Positions 18,176 to 28,220 of a stretch of 64,000 bases of DNA are shown here, one piece after another (the first letter of the stretch is position 1; each line of letters opens with the position of its first letter). Under the pieces are notes generated by a model, which had not been told where the DNA came from, did no database searches, and was given only the letters and a program-made list of their open reading frames with translations. This stretch comes from JBDROU01 sp043809745 [NCBI: bacterium] (GTDB lineage: Bacteria; Elusimicrobiota; JBDRMW01). Where the stretch lies: assembly GCA_043809745.1 (NCBI GenBank), contig JBDROU010000032.1, positions 1 through 64,000 of the forward strand. Reading direction: 5' to 3'. A program made the translations under genes and the position numbers.

Positions 18176-19642
18176 TTATGCATTTTTGACTTGAATAAAT
18201 GATTTAATCACTTTTTGGATGTTGTCTTTAGTTATGATCTGAGCGTAAATTCCAATAAATACGAAAGTGCCTATAAAGAGGGCTTTAATTAAATACTCAA
18301 CTCCCAAATGTATAGAGTTATTTCTAAGATAAAGCATCGTTCCAACAGCACTAAAGACAATAGTAAAACATAAAGAAATTGTTTTCCAATCGTACACTAC
18401 TTTATGGAGTCTCTGACCCACCATTGTTCCAATAGCATTAGTAAAGATATAAGTAATAATTATAGCTCCTGCAGCCCCCATGACTCCGAAATGAGAGATA
18501 AGAACAATATTTGACAGTATATTTACTATAGCGCTAGATACCATTATTGGGAAACTTAAGTATACCTTTTTTGTATAAGCGAATTGGACAGTCATGAATG
18601 TCCCAAAAACATTTGTAGCTATGCCTCCAAGTATTACTATCATTATGTTAATTGCTCCGTAATATGAAGATGGTGCTAGAATCATAACTATCTCTTCCGC
18701 AAAGACTATTAACAATATTACTGGAGCAAGGGCTATGTAGGCGTATATAGTAAATAGCCTTCCAGCTTTCTGTGCACCTTCGGCTCCATTATCAAAAATC
18801 TCTCTATAAACTACAGGTTGTATAGCAGCCCAAATTGTGTTCATAAAAAGAAAAACAGTATTGCAAATGTTTTGTCCGATACTGAAAATACCTACTGAAG
18901 ATAAAGATAAAAGCATGTTTAATACGTATTTATCAAAAAAACGATTTACAAAGCCCATCATTGTTTTTGGAACTATTTGAATGCCGTAGCGGATATTTTC
19001 TAAAAGTATTTTAGTATTGAACTGAAATGAGACCTTTCTATTAAAATGGAATAATAATGCAAGGCAAACAATACTCGATCCAGATAATGTACCATAGAGC
19101 ATACCTATATAACTAAATTTAAAAATCCAAACTAATGAAAGACTTACCGAAATTGTAACAAAGGTTTGAAATATTGAAAAGAAGGCAAATTCCTTTGCAT
19201 GTTCTCTATTTTGATAAATAATTAGATAGAATTGAATAATTGTATTAAAAAATGTTGCAATATAAGATACAAGCACAGCATGTCCATATGCTCTGCTGCC
19301 GAAAATTATACCAGAAAGAAAGTCCTTAAAAAAAATAACAAAAATTGTTGAAAGTACACAGGCTGTAAATAAATAGAGCTGAAGTGATGTATAGAAAGCA
19401 TTAATTTTTTCTGCATCTGCTCGGTATTCAAAATAGAAACGTTGTGCTGATCCTTGAAGGGCGCATGAGAAAATGCCTACCAGAATAGACGGTAATAAAG
19501 CTGCCATGGTGATTATGCCGTAATCTTGAGGAGTAAGTAAGCGGGTAAATATTGGTAGAGTAATTATGCTTATGCCAAAAGCGGCAAATTTTGGAACTGT
19601 GTAAATGAATATATTTCTTATGTTTTTTTCAGAAAGGCCCAC
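18176..19642 (-). CDS. Wzx-like polysaccharide flippase
   Basis: This 488-residue membrane protein of the MOP superfamily starts with FIYTVPKFAAFGISIITLPI and FTRLLTPQDYG, typical of O-antigen and lipid-linked-oligosaccharide flippases. About 12-14 hydrophobic segments follow. It would move the finished undecaprenyl-linked glycan across the inner membrane. The start is GTG with AGAGGAG nine bases upstream and overlaps the end of the upstream gene by 14 bases. It is transcribed toward the rest of the island. Confidence 0.85.
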   Translation of the reverse strand: MGLSEKNIRNIFIYTVPKFAAFGISIITLPIFTRLLTPQDYGIITMAALLPSILVGIFSCALQGSAQRFYFEYRADAEKINAFYTSLQLYLFTACVLSTIFVIFFKDFLSGIIFGSRAYGHAVLVSYIATFFNTIIQFYLIIYQNREHAKEFAFFSIFQTFVTISVSLSLVWIFKFSYIGMLYGTLSGSSIVCLALLFHFNRKVSFQFNTKILLENIRYGIQIVPKTMMGFVNRFFDKYVLNMLLSLSSVGIFSIGQNICNTVFLFMNTIWAAIQPVVYREIFDNGAEGAQKAGRLFTIYAYIALAPVILLIVFAEEIVMILAPSSYYGAINIMIVILGGIATNVFGTFMTVQFAYTKKVYLSFPIMVSSAIVNILSNIVLISHFGVMGAAGAIIITYIFTNAIGTMVGQRLHKVVYDWKTISLCFTIVFSAVGTMLYLRNNSIHLGVEYLIKALFIGTFVFIGIYAQIITKDNIQKVIKSFIQVKNA

Positions 19643-21668
19643 TATCTATACTCCTCTCGCCCCATTTATTTATATACTCATTATTCGCAAATTGTATTGC
19701 TTCTTCACGTGAAGCTCCGTTTTTGAGTTGTCTAAAGAGAGATGTGATGTGCGATCCAATTCTTAATGAGGCTTGACCATCTCGAAAGGGGTCTTTATCG
19801 CTTGCCCATTTTGAAATGTCTCCAAATCCTTTGACTGAGTCTTTATCAGAACGATATTTGTTAAGAGCTGACCAAAATCCATCCAGGTTATCAAAAACTA
19901 CTCTGTCTTTTCCCCACTGGTAGATAGGTTGCGTATAGAGATGTTCTAAATCAAGAAAAACTGAAGGTACACCAGCTAAAAAAGACTCTAAGACAACTGC
20001 CCCGCTAAACAAGAAGCCTACAGCTAAATCCGATGAAAGTGCTACTTCTGCAGGGTATGAGTTTGTTGTATAGATCCCGTCATCCACAAATACGCAGCGC
20101 TCAAAGGCCCGCGCCTGCTCCAGAAGAGGTGCGATAGATTCAAGTCTTTTTGAGAGAGTCTTTGGATAGCCTGGTTTGAAAATTATTCCGAGTGATTTAT
20201 CAGAAAGAAGTTTATTTATAAGGAATGAATAGATTGTTGCGGATTGTTTATGAGTAACAATACTGGTAAAATGGTTAGAGGAGTTTTCATCAAAGAAACA
20301 TAATATAAATTTTGCGCCAGCTTTAGTAAGCGATTCCCTTAAATTCTGAGCTTTCTTTTTTACATGCTGAAAAGAGTGATCTGTAGGATATCCGCTGTAG
20401 ACTAAATTTTGTGTGAGTGATCTGTTCTTTTGCCAAACCCATTTATAAGAAGGACTGAATAGGTATATTATATCTGCAGAACTGCTAAATGCCGGAGTAG
20501 AAAACCAAAAATGTGAAAACTGGAATGATGCCTGTAAAGCATTTGCTTTAGTTGCAGCGGCTGCAACGGCAGGTGAGTAAACGGAGAAATCGTTTGAATC
20601 AACAACAATTCTGATATCGTTTGAAACAAAGAAGTCGTACCAGAATGCATGCTGTCTGAGGAATGCAAGCATTCCAAATAGAAAAAACTGTTTTGGAGGC
20701 TTTAGGCGAAGTGTAGCAGATATAAATGATTTAGCGCAAAGCATCAGTGAATTTATTAGTAGACTTTTATACTTTTTTGAAGAGTTGTAAGTTGGTACTA
20801 GAGTAGATGCTGAAGAATCTGATGAGATTGCACACGCCTGGACCCCCTCATTATGCAAAACCTCTGCGGTAGCATCAGTTGCAGGAACATCCGCTCTAGT
20901 AAAATATACTAATACATTTTCACGTGGTATATCAGCATTTAATAGCCAGAAAAAATCACTTCGTGTTTCCATGCTAAAAGAGACTGTCTTTAACGTATAA
21001 AGTGCCCCGATCATACAATTATTCTTTTTAACTGATGGACAAGCTTGATTATCATTTTCTGCTTTTTTTGAGGAATTAAGAGTACATATTAATTTGGATT
21101 TTATTAATGAGGCTGCTTTTACTGTAAAATGATATAAAAGAGGTTTTCTTATAGCTTTATATAGTTTTGTATTAAAGCTAAGCTCATTTGCCCGTTTTGC
21201 GATATAACTTGAGTAAAAACTTTTTTCAATAAGCATTGTGTTATTGCTAGATTTCAGTTTTTCAGCATGCCACTTTGCTGCGCGCATTAGATAAATTTGA
21301 GGATATAGAGTATGATGAAGAAGTTTTTCAAAATAATTTATAATTATTTTTCGATCGACAAATTCAATAAATGAAGAAAGAAAGGTTTGTTTTGATATAA
21401 TTTGATCGCTGATAAGATAGCAAAGGTCAGTAGCATCTTTTATTATATCTGGTATAAGCGACCCGCTAGAATTATCTTTAAGATCTGCAGCTGTAAAGTT
21501 GATCTTTTCTGGGATATGCTTTAATATGCCGATTTTAAATAAGAATGATGCAAGTTTTAGTGCAGTTGCGGTTGTGTTGAAATAAAACAGCTTTGAACGG
21601 CGCAATCCAGCTGTGGTAAACTTAACAATCGATGATATTTCTAGGACGTTAGTATATGCTATTTCCAT
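19629..21668 (-). CDS. Large surface-carbohydrate biosynthesis protein, putative glycosyltransferase
   Basis: The 679-residue protein is soluble by appearance. The last 250 residues contain IIFKPGYPK and VFVDDGIYTTNSYPAEVALS, then SSDLAVGFLFSGAVVLESFL and AGVPSVFLDLEHL. That arrangement is seen in GT-B-fold capsule and CDP-glycerol-transferase-like proteins, where the donor site follows a Gly-Ser/Glu helix. The N-terminal 300 residues show no family I know. Coupling with the flippase supports a role in assembling the same glycan. The ATG has no strong ribosome site. Confidence 0.6.
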   Translation of the reverse strand: MEIAYTNVLEISSIVKFTTAGLRRSKLFYFNTTATALKLASFLFKIGILKHIPEKINFTAADLKDNSSGSLIPDIIKDATDLCYLISDQIISKQTFLSSFIEFVDRKIIINYFEKLLHHTLYPQIYLMRAAKWHAEKLKSSNNTMLIEKSFYSSYIAKRANELSFNTKLYKAIRKPLLYHFTVKAASLIKSKLICTLNSSKKAENDNQACPSVKKNNCMIGALYTLKTVSFSMETRSDFFWLLNADIPRENVLVYFTRADVPATDATAEVLHNEGVQACAISSDSSASTLVPTYNSSKKYKSLLINSLMLCAKSFISATLRLKPPKQFFLFGMLAFLRQHAFWYDFFVSNDIRIVVDSNDFSVYSPAVAAAATKANALQASFQFSHFWFSTPAFSSSADIIYLFSPSYKWVWQKNRSLTQNLVYSGYPTDHSFQHVKKKAQNLRESLTKAGAKFILCFFDENSSNHFTSIVTHKQSATIYSFLINKLLSDKSLGIIFKPGYPKTLSKRLESIAPLLEQARAFERCVFVDDGIYTTNSYPAEVALSSDLAVGFLFSGAVVLESFLAGVPSVFLDLEHLYTQPIYQWGKDRVVFDNLDGFWSALNKYRSDKDSVKGFGDISKWASDKDPFRDGQASLRIGSHITSLFRQLKNGASREEAIQFANNEYINKWGERSIDSGPF

Positions 21669-21764
21669 AAGTTTTTATGAGATCTAAAAAAATTAGTTTA
21701 TTAGATTTATAGGATACTAAATAAAACAAAACTTCACAATAGTAGCAAAAAAGACATTATTTGA

Positions 21765-21793
21765 TTGACCAGAGGGGCTGTATTTTATATAAT
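21765..21793 (+). promoter_or_regulatory. Sigma-70-type promoter of the rplU operon
   Basis: TTGACC (21765-21770) and TATAAT (21788-21793) are separated by 17 bases, a near-consensus promoter. It starts transcription about 25 bases before the L21 gene, whose ATG is preceded by GAGGG. Confidence 0.75.
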
Positions 21794-21822
21794 AAAAACT
21801 CAAAAAAAATGAGGGTAAATAA

Positions 21823-22134
21823 ATGTACGCTATAGTTAAAACAGGTGGTAAAGAGTATAATGTTTCAAAAGGCAGTATTATAGAGGTTGAGAAGTTGAAC
21901 GGTAAAATCGGAGAAGAGGTAATACTTGATAAGGTGTTATTAACCGCTGACAATGATAATGTAAATGTTGGCAAGCCTTATGTAGACGGTGCTCAAGTTA
22001 TCGCTGAAATAAGGAGCCAAAAAAAGGGCAAGAAGATTATTGTTTTTAAGAGAAAACCTAAAAAAGGGTATAAGAAAAAACAGGGGCACAGACAGCTTCT
22101 CACAGAACTTAAAATAAAAGATATAAAGATATAA
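21823..22134 (+). CDS. rplU: 50S ribosomal protein L21
   Basis: The 103-residue protein has the usual L21 length and starts MYAIVKTGGKEYNVSKG. The conserved C-terminal KRKPKKGYKKKQGHRQ binds 23S rRNA. It lies 49 bases before rpmA, the conserved bacterial order. Confidence 0.97.
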   Translation: MYAIVKTGGKEYNVSKGSIIEVEKLNGKIGEEVILDKVLLTADNDNVNVGKPYVDGAQVIAEIRSQKKGKKIIVFKRKPKKGYKKKQGHRQLLTELKIKDIKI

Positions 22135-22183
22135 TTATTCGTTTTCTGCAAAAAAATATAGAACAAATGAGGGGTATTAAGAT

Positions 22184-22438
22184 ATGGCACATACAAAAGC
22201 ACAAGGTAGTTCCACTAACGGTCGCGATAGTGCAGGCCAACGTTTAGGCGTTAAATGCTTTGGCGGGCAAGTAATTAAAGCAGGTTCCATTATTGTTAGA
22301 CAACGCGGAACAAAATTTTTTCCTGGCATTAATGTTGGGGAAGGGTCAGATAATACTCTTTTTGCTAAGATTTCCGGAAGAGTTAATTTTGGATGGATGC
22401 GCGGCGGCAAACGCCAGATCAGTGTCCATCCGAATTAA
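22184..22438 (+). CDS. rpmA: 50S ribosomal protein L27
   Basis: The 84-residue protein starts [20 protein letters not shown], the L27 signature whose N-terminal tail reaches the peptidyl-transferase centre. There is no N-terminal extension of the Firmicutes type that needs cleavage. [12 protein letters not shown] is the conserved core. GAGGGG lies nine bases before the ATG. Confidence 0.97.
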   Translation: MAHTKAQGSSTNGRDSAGQRLGVKCFGGQVIKAGSIIVRQRGTKFFPGINVGEGSDNTLFAKISGRVNFGWMRGGKRQISVHPN

Positions 22439-22440
22439 AG

Positions 22441-22490
22441 CTACACATCGCTTAATCCCCAGAAATAAGGGGACACATTACTTAATTCAA
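22441..22490. repeat. Candidate REP-like palindromic element
   Basis: Two near-identical units (ACACATCGCTTAAT and ACACATTACTTAAT) flank a small hairpin formed by TCCCC and GGGGA around an AGAAATAA loop. GGGGACACATTACTTAATT resembles short repeats I recall near REP-associated tyrosine transposases in environmental genomes. It separates rpmA from obgE. Confidence 0.4.
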
Positions 22491-22549
22491 TGCATATTCA
22501 GCAAATTCCTTAGAATTAATTATATGTCCTATTATTTCTTCATTTATTT

Positions 22550-23845
22550 ATGACTACATTTATTGATAAAGCAAGAGTCTATTTAAAAGCAGGTTCGGGT
22601 GGGAATGGGTGTCTTTCCTTTAGAAGAGAGAAGTACATTCCTTTTGGAGGACCTGATGGAGGAAGTGGAGGCAAGGGCGGGGATATTTATTTGATAAGCG
22701 ACCCAAATCTTACCACATTGGTTGATGTAACTTACAGACCCCACTTTAATGCTCCTAATGGATATCCAGGTCTTGGAAAAAATAAATATGGTAAAGCTGG
22801 GGAGGATTTGGAGATAAGGCTTCCTTGCGGCACAGTAGTCTATAAGAACGGTGAATTTTTTAAGGATTTATCTATTTCAGGAGAAAGAGTAAAGATATGT
22901 ATAGGCGGACGTGGTGGAAGAGGGAATGCTGCCTTTAAGACCTCAAGACAAACTGCTCCAAGAATTGCTGAAAAGGGTCAGCCAGGCGAGCAATTAACAT
23001 TGGATTTGGAATTAAAATCCATAGCGGATGTTGGATTAGTTGGATATCCCAATGCCGGGAAATCAACGCTCCTTTCACGTATATCTAATGCACACCCAAA
23101 AATTGCTGATTATCCTTTTACGACCTTACGCCCAAATCTTGGCGCTGTTGCCCATAAAGGTAAAAATTTAGTTGCGGCTGATATACCCGGTATTATTGAT
23201 GATGCGCATAAAGGTAAAGGTTTAGGATTGGAATTCCTTCGGCATATAGAAAGAACAAAAGTATTAATTCATGTTATAGACTTGTTTGGTTTTGAAAATG
23301 AGGAAGCATTCGTAAATTGGAAGGCTATTGCAAAGGAGTTAGATGCTTATGGCCATGATGTAAGTATAAAGCCATACGTAATTGCGTTAAACAAGATAGA
23401 CTTAACCGGATGGGAAGAAAAATTTGAGAAGTTCCAGAGAGCGCTTAAAAAATGGAAAAAAGGAAAAAAGAAAAGAATGAGTCTTCCTATATACTTGATA
23501 TCTGCCATTAGCGGTGAAGGTATAGAAAAGCTGTTAGATAAAGTCATATATATGCTTGCTAATCCTCCAAAACAAAGAATAAAAAGAAAGGAGAATAAGG
23601 AGGTATCTCATTATACATATGAACCCGAGTTTAATGTAAATGTAGAAAACGAATTTTTTATTGTAAGCGGAAAGAAAGTTGAGGATCTTGTAGCAATGAC
23701 TAATTTTAGTCAGGAAGAGGCGGTTGTGCGTTTGCAGCATATACTTAAAAAAATGGGTGTTGATAAGACATTAATTCAGCGAGGTATCAAGCAGGGACAG
23801 ATGGTTAAAATAGGAACATTCGAATTCGAATTTGAAAATACATAA
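22550..23845 (+). CDS. obgE: GTPase ObgE/CgtA
   Basis: This 431-residue ribosome-assembly and stress GTPase has the glycine-rich Obg fold (1-160; FGGPDGGSGGKGGD), the G domain (160-340) with GYPNAGKSTLL, DIPGII and NKID motifs, and a C-terminal OCT domain (360-431) ending EFEFENT. It is therefore the long Obg form. The ATG follows a region with little ribosome-site character. Its position after rplU-rpmA is conserved in bacteria. Confidence 0.96.
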   Translation: MTTFIDKARVYLKAGSGGNGCLSFRREKYIPFGGPDGGSGGKGGDIYLISDPNLTTLVDVTYRPHFNAPNGYPGLGKNKYGKAGEDLEIRLPCGTVVYKNGEFFKDLSISGERVKICIGGRGGRGNAAFKTSRQTAPRIAEKGQPGEQLTLDLELKSIADVGLVGYPNAGKSTLLSRISNAHPKIADYPFTTLRPNLGAVAHKGKNLVAADIPGIIDDAHKGKGLGLEFLRHIERTKVLIHVIDLFGFENEEAFVNWKAIAKELDAYGHDVSIKPYVIALNKIDLTGWEEKFEKFQRALKKWKKGKKKRMSLPIYLISAISGEGIEKLLDKVIYMLANPPKQRIKRKENKEVSHYTYEPEFNVNVENEFFIVSGKKVEDLVAMTNFSQEEAVVRLQHILKKMGVDKTLIQRGIKQGQMVKIGTFEFEFENT

Positions 23846-23925
23846 TTTATTGCTCTTTTTGAGGAACTTCTTTGTATGATTATTGTTATACTTTATGTAT
23901 TTGAGAAATATAAGTTTAAAGCTGC

Positions 23926-23954
23926 TTGACTTTCATTTTTTTTTGTTATATATT
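23926..23954 (+). promoter_or_regulatory. Promoter of clpB
   Basis: TTGACT (23926-23931) and TATATT (23949-23954) are spaced by 17 bases. The -10 box runs into the CIRCE operator, so a bound repressor would block RNA polymerase. Confidence 0.65.
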
Positions 23955-23979
23955 GGCACTCGTACCATTAGAGTGCTAA
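23953..23979. promoter_or_regulatory. CIRCE operator (HrcA binding site)
   Basis: TTGGCACTC (23953-23961), nine bases, then GAGTGCTAA (23971-23979). This differs from the consensus TTAGCACTC-N9-GAGTGCTAA at one position. It lies 20 bases before the clpB start and overlaps the promoter. CIRCE is bound by the HrcA repressor until heat shock. Confidence 0.92.
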
Positions 23980-23998
23980 CTTTATGGAGGTGAAATTT

Positions 23999-26584
23999 GT
24001 GAGAATGGACAAACTTACTATAAAAGCCCAAGAGGCGATTGCGAATGCGCATTCAATAGCCGATAAAAATAACAACCAAGAAATTGGTGGCATTCATTTA
24101 TTAAACGCATTACTTGACCAAAAAGATGGTATCATAATTCCAATAATAGAGAAAATTGGCGCAGATGTTGAGAAGCTTAACATAAGTGTGCACAAAGAGT
24201 TGGAAAAAATACCACAGGTTGAGGGGGAGGTTCAGATATTGTTAGCCCCGCATTTAAGGAAGGCTATAAATTATGCATTTGAAGTTTCCAAACAGATGAA
24301 GGATGATTTTGTGTCAGCAGAGCATCTGCTAATCAGCTTGTCCAGTGTTGAGAGTGAAGTAAAAAAATTATTAAACGGAATTGGTATTAATCGTGAAGCG
24401 ATATTAAAATCACTTATTGAAGTGCGCGGGAATCAGCGCGTTACAGATCAAAATCCAGAAGACAAATTTCAGGCGCTGGAAAAGTATAGCAAAGATCTAA
24501 CTGACTTAGCCCGAAACAGTAAATTAGATCCGGTGATAGGCAGGGATTCTGAAATAAGAAGGACTATACAGATATTAGCTCGGAAAACCAAGAATAATCC
24601 GGTACTTATTGGAGAACCAGGGGTAGGCAAAACAGCTATAGTCGAGGGCTTAGCTCAAAGGATAGTTGCGGGTGATATTCCTGAAACATTAAAGAATAAG
24701 CGCTTAATTGCGCTTGATTTGGGTTCGCTGATAGCAGGCGCAAAATACCGTGGGGAGTTTGAGGATAGATTAAAGGCTGTATTAAAGGAAATAGCTTCTG
24801 CGGGCGGTAAAATAATTTTATTTATAGATGAACTGCACACAATAGTTGGAGCGGGGGCCGCGGAAGGAGCTGTTGATGCCGCCAATATGCTAAAGCCGAT
24901 GTTAGCGAGAGGAGAACTTAGATGTATAGGCGCGACCACCATTGATGAATACAGGAAATACATTGAGAAGGATGCCGCGCTTGAAAGAAGATTTCAGCCA
25001 TTAAAGGTTGTAGAACCTTCGGTAGAAGATACAATTGCTATATTAAGAGGTTTAAAGGAACGCTATGAGGTGCATCACGGTGTTCGTATAAAAGATACAG
25101 CTCTGGTTGCCGCCGCTACACTTTCAAATAGGTACATCAGTGATAGATTTTTGCCTGATAAAGCTATTGATCTAATTGATGAGTCTGCATCCAGATTGCG
25201 TATAGAGATAGATTCCATGCCGAATGAGCTGGACGTTATTGAGAGAAAGATTAAGCAACTGGAGATTGAACTGCAGGCTGTAAAAAAAGATAAAGATGAT
25301 TCTTCCAGGGAAAGGCAGAAGAAGATAGTTTCTGATATTGAGATATTAAGAGGTAAATCCGGTCAGATGAAAAACCATTGGGAAAAAGAGAAGGGGTGTA
25401 TATCAGAGATCAGATCATTAAAAGAAAAAGCAGAGATGATGAAGATTGAAGAGCAGCGCGCTGAGAGAGAAGGTGATTTAGAAAAAGCTGCGGAGATCAA
25501 ATATGGACAGCTGCCTCAGCTTGAAAAAGAATTAAATCAGCAGAATGATAAATTGAACAACTTACAGAAAGAATTGAAGTTTCTCAAAGAAGAAGTTGAT
25601 GAGGAAGATATAGCTGAAGTAATTTCCAGCTGGACTGGAATACCAGTTTCTAGAATGCTGGAAAGTGAGAAAAGGAAGCTTCTTAATTTGGAAGATAATC
25701 TGCATAAGAAGGTTGTTGGCCAGGAAGAGGCTGTTCAGGCTATAGCAAATGCGGTTAGACGCGCCAGATCCGGTATAGCAGATCCGAATAAACCAATTGG
25801 TAGTTTTATATTTTTGGGCCCAACAGGCGTAGGTAAGACTGAGCTCTCTAAAACACTTGCGGAGGTGTTGTTTGATACGCAGAAAAATCTCGTAAGAATA
25901 GACATGAGCGAGTATATGGAGAAGCATTCTGTTGCCAGGCTGATAGGAGCTCCTCCGGGGTATATAGGGTTTGAAGAAGGAGGACAGCTTACAGAAGCTG
26001 TAAGAACAAGACCGTACAGCGTAATTCTCTTTGATGAGATAGAAAAAGCGCATCAAGACGTATTAAATATTATGCTTCAGATACTTGATGAAGGCCGGCT
26101 TACCGACGGGCAGGGCAGAGTGGTTGATTTTAAGAATACGATTATAATAATGACTTCTAATATAGGTTCTAGCTTAATACGCCAGATGCAGAATTATGAT
26201 GAGATTAAGAAACAAATTGAAGAAGCATTACTTGCTCATTTTAAGCCTGAATTCTTAAACAGGATAGATGAAATTGTAGTATTCAAGAAACTTGCGGGCG
26301 AAGAGTTAAGAAGGATAGTGGAAATTCAGCTTGATAATGTGAATAAAAGGCTGGCAGAAAAGGGGATTGTTTTAGAGTTAACAAAGAAAGCTGAGAACCT
26401 TTTAGCCCGTGAAGGGTATGATCCTGTGTACGGGGCGCGTCCTTTAAAAAGGAGCATCGAGAAGCTTTTAATAGATCCTCTATCCAAACAGATAATTTCA
26501 GGCGAAATTTCGGAAGGTGATAAAGTAATTGCAGATACCGCCAGAAAATCAAATATAGAACTGATAACCTTCACTAAAAAATAA
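23999..26584 (+). CDS. clpB: ATP-dependent disaggregase ClpB
   Basis: ClpB extracts and refolds aggregated proteins together with DnaK. The 861-residue product has the Clp N-domain (1-145), a first AAA+ module with GEPGVGKT near 205, the coiled-coil middle domain (about 400-530, rich in E, K and Q) that separates ClpB from other Clp ATPases, and a second AAA+ module with GPTGVGKTE near 606. A GTG at 23999 lies six bases after GGAGGTG. ATG codons at 23984 and 24005 are alternatives. The CIRCE element implies HrcA control. Confidence 0.95.
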   Translation: MRMDKLTIKAQEAIANAHSIADKNNNQEIGGIHLLNALLDQKDGIIIPIIEKIGADVEKLNISVHKELEKIPQVEGEVQILLAPHLRKAINYAFEVSKQMKDDFVSAEHLLISLSSVESEVKKLLNGIGINREAILKSLIEVRGNQRVTDQNPEDKFQALEKYSKDLTDLARNSKLDPVIGRDSEIRRTIQILARKTKNNPVLIGEPGVGKTAIVEGLAQRIVAGDIPETLKNKRLIALDLGSLIAGAKYRGEFEDRLKAVLKEIASAGGKIILFIDELHTIVGAGAAEGAVDAANMLKPMLARGELRCIGATTIDEYRKYIEKDAALERRFQPLKVVEPSVEDTIAILRGLKERYEVHHGVRIKDTALVAAATLSNRYISDRFLPDKAIDLIDESASRLRIEIDSMPNELDVIERKIKQLEIELQAVKKDKDDSSRERQKKIVSDIEILRGKSGQMKNHWEKEKGCISEIRSLKEKAEMMKIEEQRAEREGDLEKAAEIKYGQLPQLEKELNQQNDKLNNLQKELKFLKEEVDEEDIAEVISSWTGIPVSRMLESEKRKLLNLEDNLHKKVVGQEEAVQAIANAVRRARSGIADPNKPIGSFIFLGPTGVGKTELSKTLAEVLFDTQKNLVRIDMSEYMEKHSVARLIGAPPGYIGFEEGGQLTEAVRTRPYSVILFDEIEKAHQDVLNIMLQILDEGRLTDGQGRVVDFKNTIIIMTSNIGSSLIRQMQNYDEIKKQIEEALLAHFKPEFLNRIDEIVVFKKLAGEELRRIVEIQLDNVNKRLAEKGIVLELTKKAENLLAREGYDPVYGARPLKRSIEKLLIDPLSKQIISGEISEGDKVIADTARKSNIELITFTKK

Positions 26585-26954
26585 TGGGTACTAATCACCA
26601 TAAAACTCTCGATGTTTTTGTAAGCGATCTTCACGATTTTTAGACGCTCAGAAGGAAAAATACGGAAACTTCGTCCGACGTGTTTGAGCCGCGAAAAGTC
26701 ATCGACTTTTCGCGTGCGAGTTGTCGGACGACCAGATTTTTTCGTCCATCGAGCGTCGTAAAAAAATCGTGTAGGAGCGAACAAAAATCATCGAGAGCTT
26801 TGTTTAACTGAAAACAATAACGGTAATGTACATGTAGTAATACGGAATCACATAAGCGGTTAAAGTTGCTTATATACAATTAATTTTGTAAAATTACACA
26901 CATTAACAGTAAAGGTGATCTAATTAAAGCTAGAGAATGGGATGGTAAGAAAAC
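26585..26954. other. 370-base gap dominated by a long palindrome
   Basis: The gap between clpB and proA has no convincing gene. About 195 bases form one imperfect palindrome (listed separately). The remaining 150 bases before proA are AT-rich, with GGGATGG near 26939 as a weak ribosome site for proA. In many genomes proB lies in this neighbourhood; it is absent here. Confidence 0.7.
26606..26797. repeat. Long imperfect inverted repeat (about 192 bases)
   Basis: Five nested blocks pair in register. CTCTCGATG (26606) pairs with CATCGAGAG (26789); CACGATTTTT (26632) with AAAAATCGTG (26762); GACGCTC (26643) with GAGCGTC (26751); TCGTCCGAC (26671) with GTCGGACGA (26723). The centre is an 11-base perfect stem (26690-26700 with 26704-26714) around the loop ATC. 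The element is more GC-rich than its surroundings. It could be a MITE-like mobile palindrome, a structured RNA, or a strong terminator for clpB. Confidence 0.85.
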
Positions 26955-28220
26955 ATGACACAAGATATTATTTTAGAAGAAATTAGTCGTAAAGCTCTTC
27001 AAGCAAAGCTTGCCAGTAGGAAACTTGCTCTGATTTCTGATGATGTGAAGAAAAAAGCGCTTATTGCAATGGCAGAAAGTATAGAAAAGAATAGAAAAGA
27101 GATTATATTTCGCAATGAAATTGATCTGGAAGCAGCTAAGGAAACTAATCTATCTGCCGCCATCATTGATAGGTTGAGGTTTGATGATAAACGAATTAAT
27201 TCTCTAATACAAAGTCTTAACGAGGTTGGTGAACTTAAAGATCCTGTAGGAGAGATAATAGAATCAAAGAAGAACAAATTAGGTTTTTATCAAGAGAAAA
27301 TAAGGGTTCCTTTGGGGGTTATAGGCATAATCTATGAATCAAGGCCGAATGTAACTGTTGATGCAACTGCTCTTTGTTTAAAAGCAGGTAATTCGGTAAT
27401 ATTAAAGGGGGGCAGAGAGGCTGCAGATACTAACAGACAGCTATACCATGTAATAGCTCAAGCGGCCTATCAGGCAGGTATTCCTGAAGGTTCTATTCAG
27501 TTTATAGAGACTTCTGATAGGCGTGCAATTGAGGAACTTATTAAGTTAGATCATCTTGTTGATTTGATCATCGCCAGAGGCGGTGAGGAGATGATACGGT
27601 CTGTTAGAGAAAAATCAATAGTCCCTGTGTTAGGACATGGGAAAGGATTGTGTCATACATATATAGATGAAGATGCTGATGTTTCTATGGCAGAAAATAT
27701 CGCGTTTAACGCAAAGGTTCAAAGACCCGGTGTTTGCAATGCTATGGAGAGTCTATTAATTCACGAGAATATAGCTCCAAAAATTACTGCGTCGCTGATG
27801 GATAAATTTAAGAAAGCAGGTGTCAGGATAAAGGGATGTGAAAGAACTAAAGCGTTTGCTCCTTGGATCGAGATAGCTACAGAGGAAGATTATCGAACTG
27901 AGTATCTGGATATGATTTTGTCAGTAAAGATAGTAAGCTCTTTTGATGAAGCAATAAATCATATTAACCGTTTTGGAAGCGGACATTCAGAAGCAATAGT
28001 AACTCAAAATAAAAATACAGCAGACCGTTTTCTTAAAACAATAGATGCAGCTTGTGTTTTCCATAACGCCTCTACACGGCTTCATGATGGCGGTATTTTC
28101 GGACTTGGCGCTGAAATTGGCATATCCACTCAAAAGTTACATGCCAGAGGAACCATGGGCGTGAGGGAGCTTACAACTACGAAGTATATTATAAAGGGGA
28201 GTGGGCAAATACGGGAGTGA
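26955..28220 (+). CDS. proA: Gamma-glutamyl phosphate reductase
   Basis: This NADPH-dependent enzyme of proline synthesis makes glutamate-5-semialdehyde. The 421-residue aldehyde-dehydrogenase-fold protein has PLGVIGIIYESRPNVTVDA near residue 120 and the catalytic Cys in VQRPGVCNAMESLL. The length matches the family. The stop overlaps the nadD start by four bases. Its partner kinase gene proB is not adjacent. Confidence 0.95.
   Translation: MTQDIILEEISRKALQAKLASRKLALISDDVKKKALIAMAESIEKNRKEIIFRNEIDLEAAKETNLSAAIIDRLRFDDKRINSLIQSLNEVGELKDPVGEIIESKKNKLGFYQEKIRVPLGVIGIIYESRPNVTVDATALCLKAGNSVILKGGREAADTNRQLYHVIAQAAYQAGIPEGSIQFIETSDRRAIEELIKLDHLVDLIIARGGEEMIRSVREKSIVPVLGHGKGLCHTYIDEDADVSMAENIAFNAKVQRPGVCNAMESLLIHENIAPKITASLMDKFKKAGVRIKGCERTKAFAPWIEIATEEDYRTEYLDMILSVKIVSSFDEAINHINRFGSGHSEAIVTQNKNTADRFLKTIDAACVFHNASTRLHDGGIFGLGAEIGISTQKLHARGTMGVRELTTTKYIIKGSGQIRE

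Noticed and set aside
22293-22553. An 86-residue frame overlapping rpmA
   Set aside because: Out-of-frame shadow of L27 that runs on into the repeat.
25562-26056. A 164-residue minus-strand frame inside clpB
   Set aside because: A shadow of the highly conserved second AAA+ module, with no ribosome site and no protein-like pattern.
26326-26784. A 152-residue minus-strand frame running from clpB through the palindrome
   Set aside because: It is antisense to clpB for most of its length and its start lies in the inverted repeat; composition does not look coding.
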